This document shows positions 61,705 through 64,000 of a stretch of DNA of 64,000 nt, in pieces. Made by a program: the position numbers and the translations under genes. The notes under the pieces are model-generated. The model was not told where the DNA came from, searched no databases, and worked only from the letters and a program-made list of their open reading frames with translations. Origin of the DNA: Bradyrhizobium sp. 141 (lineage in GTDB: Bacteria > Pseudomonadota > Alphaproteobacteria > Rhizobiales > Xanthobacteraceae); the NCBI RefSeq assembly GCF_023074055.1, contig NZ_JADPKR010000080.1, positions 124,001-188,000 of the forward strand, given 5' to 3'. How positions within the stretch are numbered: the first letter of the stretch is position 1; the number at the start of each line of letters is the position of its first letter.

Positions 61705-62097
61705 TCATTCCGCGGCGATCGCCTCGATCTCCAGCAGCCATTTGCTGTCAACGGTCTCGACGATCACGACAGTTAACGCGGGCTGATGATCGCCGAGCAT
61801 CGCGCGCCGAATGGTACGGTTGGTCACAACCTGGTTGCGGTCAGTCAGGAACGTCGTGACCTTGACTAGATGCGCGACGCCGAGGCCGGCTGCGGCGAGC
61901 ACTTCCTTGACGTTGCGCCAGGCCTGCTCGCATTGCGCCTCAAAGCCTTCGGGCACGGCGCCGTCGGAGCTTTCAGGCACCTGGCCGCTGATGAACAACA
62001 GGCGGCGATGCTGCTTCAGTTCAAGTCCCATGCTGTAGCCGCCGGCGGGCGCGTGGACCGTTGCAGGATTGTGGCTGACGATGTGAGCTGGGGGCAT
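61705..62097 (-). CDS. RidA/YjgF-family protein
   Basis: A 130-residue member of the RidA family, which hydrolyses reactive enamine/imine intermediates. Family features are LLFISGQVPESSDGAV, QAWRNVKEVLAAAGLGVAHLVKVTTFLTDRN and HQPALTVVIVETV. The usual catalytic arginine of the IRGQI-type motif is not clearly present; the expected position reads DHQPALTVV, so this is probably an Rid2-7-type relative. It is divergent from the LysR-family gene. Confidence 0.9.
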   Translation of the reverse strand: MPPAHIVSHNPATVHAPAGGYSMGLELKQHRRLLFISGQVPESSDGAVPEGFEAQCEQAWRNVKEVLAAAGLGVAHLVKVTTFLTDRNQVVTNRTIRRAMLGDHQPALTVVIVETVDSKWLLEIEAIAAE

Positions 62098-62225
62098 GGG
62101 CTTCTCCGGGTTGCGGGCCGAACCCTATCCGGCGGCATCGCGGCGGCGCAAAGCATCATTCCTGCGGTTCAGCGCAAGAAAATCTATTGCAAGGCCGTGC
62201 TCCATCGGTGTCAAAGTGCGGCGCG

Positions 62226-62852
62226 ATGACCTACGCCCTTCCCCCACTCAACGCGCTCCTCGCCTTCGAGGCCGCCGCCCGGCATCTCAGCTTCAAGCTC
62301 GCCGCGCACGAGTTGCATGTGACGCCGGCCGCCGTGGGGCAGCAGGTGAAGGCGCTGGAGGCACGCCTCGGCGTGCGCCTGTTCGATCGGCTGCATAAGC
62401 AGCTCATCCTCACCGCGGCCGGCCAGGCCTATCTGCCCGGGATATCCGAAGGCTTTCGTCACATTGCAGAGGCGACCTCACAGCTGAAGCCGGCAGGTGC
62501 GGTGCTGCTGCAATTGGGGGTCCATGGCAGCCTCGACCTGCGCCGCCTCGCGTTGGAAGAGTTTCGCAGCACGCATGCGGAGATCGGTCTGCGGGTGCTG
62601 CAGCCCGCCGGCCTGCACGAGCTGGTCGAAGGCAAGGTCGACCTGCTGATAGCTCGCGGTCTTGGCCACCATCCCGGCTATCGCTGCGACCGGATCGATG
62701 AGGGATCGGGTTTGGGTGATTGGCTGGTTGCGCCCGAAGGCACGGCGGACTGCCCCGAGGTCGTCAGTTTTCGCGAATGGCTGCGCACCCTGCAGGCTGA
62801 GAAGCCGCGCGCAAGCCACCGCCCTCGCCTGGTCGGCATCAGCGGACGCTGA
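62226..62852 (+). CDS. LysR-family regulator with internal deletion
   Basis: A 208-residue LysR-type protein where about 300 is normal. The N-terminal HTH (LLAFEAAARHLSFKLAAHEL, HVTPAAVGQQVKALEARLG) is complete. The effector domain begins normally (LLQLGVHGSLDLRRLALEEF and VEGKVDLLIARGLGHHPGYRCDRID) but then jumps to the typical C-terminal end WLVAPEGTADCPEVVSFREWL. Roughly 90 residues of the ligand-binding core are missing without loss of frame, so it may be inactive or constitutive. The ATG at 62226 (MTYALPPL) was chosen. It is divergent from ridA. Confidence 0.82.
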   Translation: MTYALPPLNALLAFEAAARHLSFKLAAHELHVTPAAVGQQVKALEARLGVRLFDRLHKQLILTAAGQAYLPGISEGFRHIAEATSQLKPAGAVLLQLGVHGSLDLRRLALEEFRSTHAEIGLRVLQPAGLHELVEGKVDLLIARGLGHHPGYRCDRIDEGSGLGDWLVAPEGTADCPEVVSFREWLRTLQAEKPRASHRPRLVGISGR

Positions 62853-62973
62853 GGGGGCTTGCTGACAGGCCGTGGTTTGAGCTGGCGCGAAGGACGTTTG
62901 ACACGTCGGGCGAAACAGGATCACAAATTCAACGTGACGCCGGTCTTATGTCTGGGGGAGCCCTGAGCTCGTG

Positions 62974-64000
62974 ATGGCTGCAATCGATCGTCGAACCGTT
63001 CTCATGGGTGGGGGAGCCCTTCTCATGGCGACAAACCCGCTTGCGGCCGCTCTATTCGAGTGGCAGTCGGTAACGCCGCCCGATGCAGGCTTTGCGCCTG
63101 ATCTCGATGCGCGGCTCGACAAGCTGATCACGGACAATCGCGCCTGGGGCCTGCATGGCGTCGTCGTGACGCGCATGGGCAAGCTCGTGCTCGAACGTTA
63201 TTTCGCCGGCGAGGATGAAGTCTGGGGCGCTCCTCGCGGCCGCGTCGCGTTCGGTCCCGAAACGCTGCACGACCTGCGCTCGGTCACGAAAAGCATTCTC
63301 GGCCTGCTCTATGGTATCGCGCTCGATCTCGGCAAGGTGCCCGCACCTGACCAGAAGCTGATCGCGCAATTCCCCGACTATGCCGACGCCGCTACTGATC
63401 CCCGCCTCCAGCGTCTCACCATCGCGCACGCGCTCACCATGACGCTGGGGTTCGACTGGAACGAGGACATTCCCTACCAGGAGCCGAACAACAGCGAAAT
63501 TCAGATGGAGAAGGCGCCCGATCGCCTGCGCTACATCTTCAGCCGCCCCTTCATTTCCGATCCGGGCACGCGCTGGATCTACGGCGCGGCCGGCACCGAA
63601 CTCATCGGACAGTTGCTGGTGAAAGGCGTCGGCCAATCGCTGCCGGATTTTGCGCGCGCAAACCTGTTCGATCTTATAGGTATCGGCCCGACCGAATGGA
63701 CCAAGGGATTCAACGGGCAACCCGCGCCCGCATCCGGCCTGCGCATGACGCCGCGCGATCTTGCCCGCATCGGCCAATTGATCCTCAACCGCGGGCAATG
63801 GGACGGGCGTCAGATCGTTTCGGCGGACTGGCTCGCGAAATCGTTCCAGCCCTGCGTGCCCTGCGACGAGCAGCGCCGATACGGCTATTTCTGGTACAGC
63901 GGCGATCTGCAGTACGGCCATCCGCCGAACCGCCCGATCACACACTGGGTCGGCGGCTTCGGCTATGGCGGCCAGCGTCTGTTCGCAATGGCTGACCTCG
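62974..64000 (+). CDS. Serine hydrolase (beta-lactamase/class C-like), Tat-exported, 3' end outside window
   Basis: A 342-codon open frame without a stop before the window end. The N-terminus is a twin-arginine signal (IDRRTVLMGGGALLMATN). The SxxK nucleophile motif is SVTKSILGLLYG, with the later YGAAGTELIGQLL (Y-G-A, YxN-like) and the MTPRDLARIGQLI region, as in class C beta-lactamase-related hydrolases (COG1680). The start is ATG 62974, or GTG 62971 behind GGGGGAG. The substrate is unknown. Confidence 0.85.
   Translation, partial: MAAIDRRTVLMGGGALLMATNPLAAALFEWQSVTPPDAGFAPDLDARLDKLITDNRAWGLHGVVVTRMGKLVLERYFAGEDEVWGAPRGRVAFGPETLHDLRSVTKSILGLLYGIALDLGKVPAPDQKLIAQFPDYADAATDPRLQRLTIAHALTMTLGFDWNEDIPYQEPNNSEIQMEKAPDRLRYIFSRPFISDPGTRWIYGAAGTELIGQLLVKGVGQSLPDFARANLFDLIGIGPTEWTKGFNGQPAPASGLRMTPRDLARIGQLILNRGQWDGRQIVSADWLAKSFQPCVPCDEQRRYGYFWYSGDLQYGHPPNRPITHWVGGFGYGGQRLFAMADL

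Overview
This is a 64 kb, GC-rich chromosomal window from an alphaproteobacterium of the Bradyrhizobium/Nitrobacteraceae type. The assignment rests on four things: the order rpsB-tsf-pyrH-frr-uppS-cdsA-dxr-rseP-bamA-lpxD-fabZ-lpxA-lpxI-lpxB next to gltA/gltX, LpxI (DUF1009) replacing LpxH, the short alphaproteobacterial ProS, and palindromic repeats of a kind common in Bradyrhizobium. No tRNA, rRNA, CRISPR array, transposase or phage gene was seen.

Layout. 1-2679: the 3' part of gltX, then gltA with an intrinsic terminator. 2748-9232: an accessory sugar cassette (ROK repressor, binding protein, two permeases, ATPase, XylB-like sugar dehydrogenase) bracketed by two direct copies of one palindromic repeat. 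9256-24613: a long minus-strand housekeeping block, reading rpsB to lpxB, for translation factors, isoprenoid and phospholipid precursors, outer-membrane assembly and lipid A. It is interrupted only by a small opposite-strand KTSC-domain gene between lpxA and fabZ. 24671-29000: an exported caspase-fold protein that lacks both catalytic residues, a lipoprotein and a Tat-exported beta-carbonic anhydrase. 29096-32974: dnaE, and upstream of it a 32-codon membrane microprotein whose sigma70 promoter is covered by two LexA boxes. 33086-45174: mixed accessory genes, namely an Omp25/31-like porin, tandem DUF3551 proteins, an HD-domain protein, an AhpD-like protein, a MocR regulator, map, a ClpP-fold secreted protein, a GNAT protein, an FAD oxidase divergent from a LysR gene, and an XRE regulator divergent from an alcohol-dehydrogenase-like gene. 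45266-48668: lolD, lolC/E and proS. 48813-56135: a seven-gene copper-acquisition operon related to pcuABCDE of B. japonicum. 56136-57010: an intergenic region with a FixK/FNR-type box, a good -10 element, a strong intrinsic terminator and then a single-domain globin gene. 57149-60736: a ribose-type ABC transporter. 60831-64000: a cruciform-rich repeat, an ATC-hydrolase-family protein, a RidA protein, a LysR gene with an internal deletion, and a Tat-exported serine hydrolase cut by the window end.

The most interesting signals are the LexA-controlled membrane microprotein, which resembles Caulobacter SidA in size, location and control, and the FixK-type promoter that apparently drives a terminated leader or small RNA ahead of the globin. 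Next come the pseudo-caspase, the expanded pcu-type operon with an added BNR protein and TlpA-like thioredoxin, and the repeat-bracketed sugar cassette. Functions are read from motifs and context; no database search was run.
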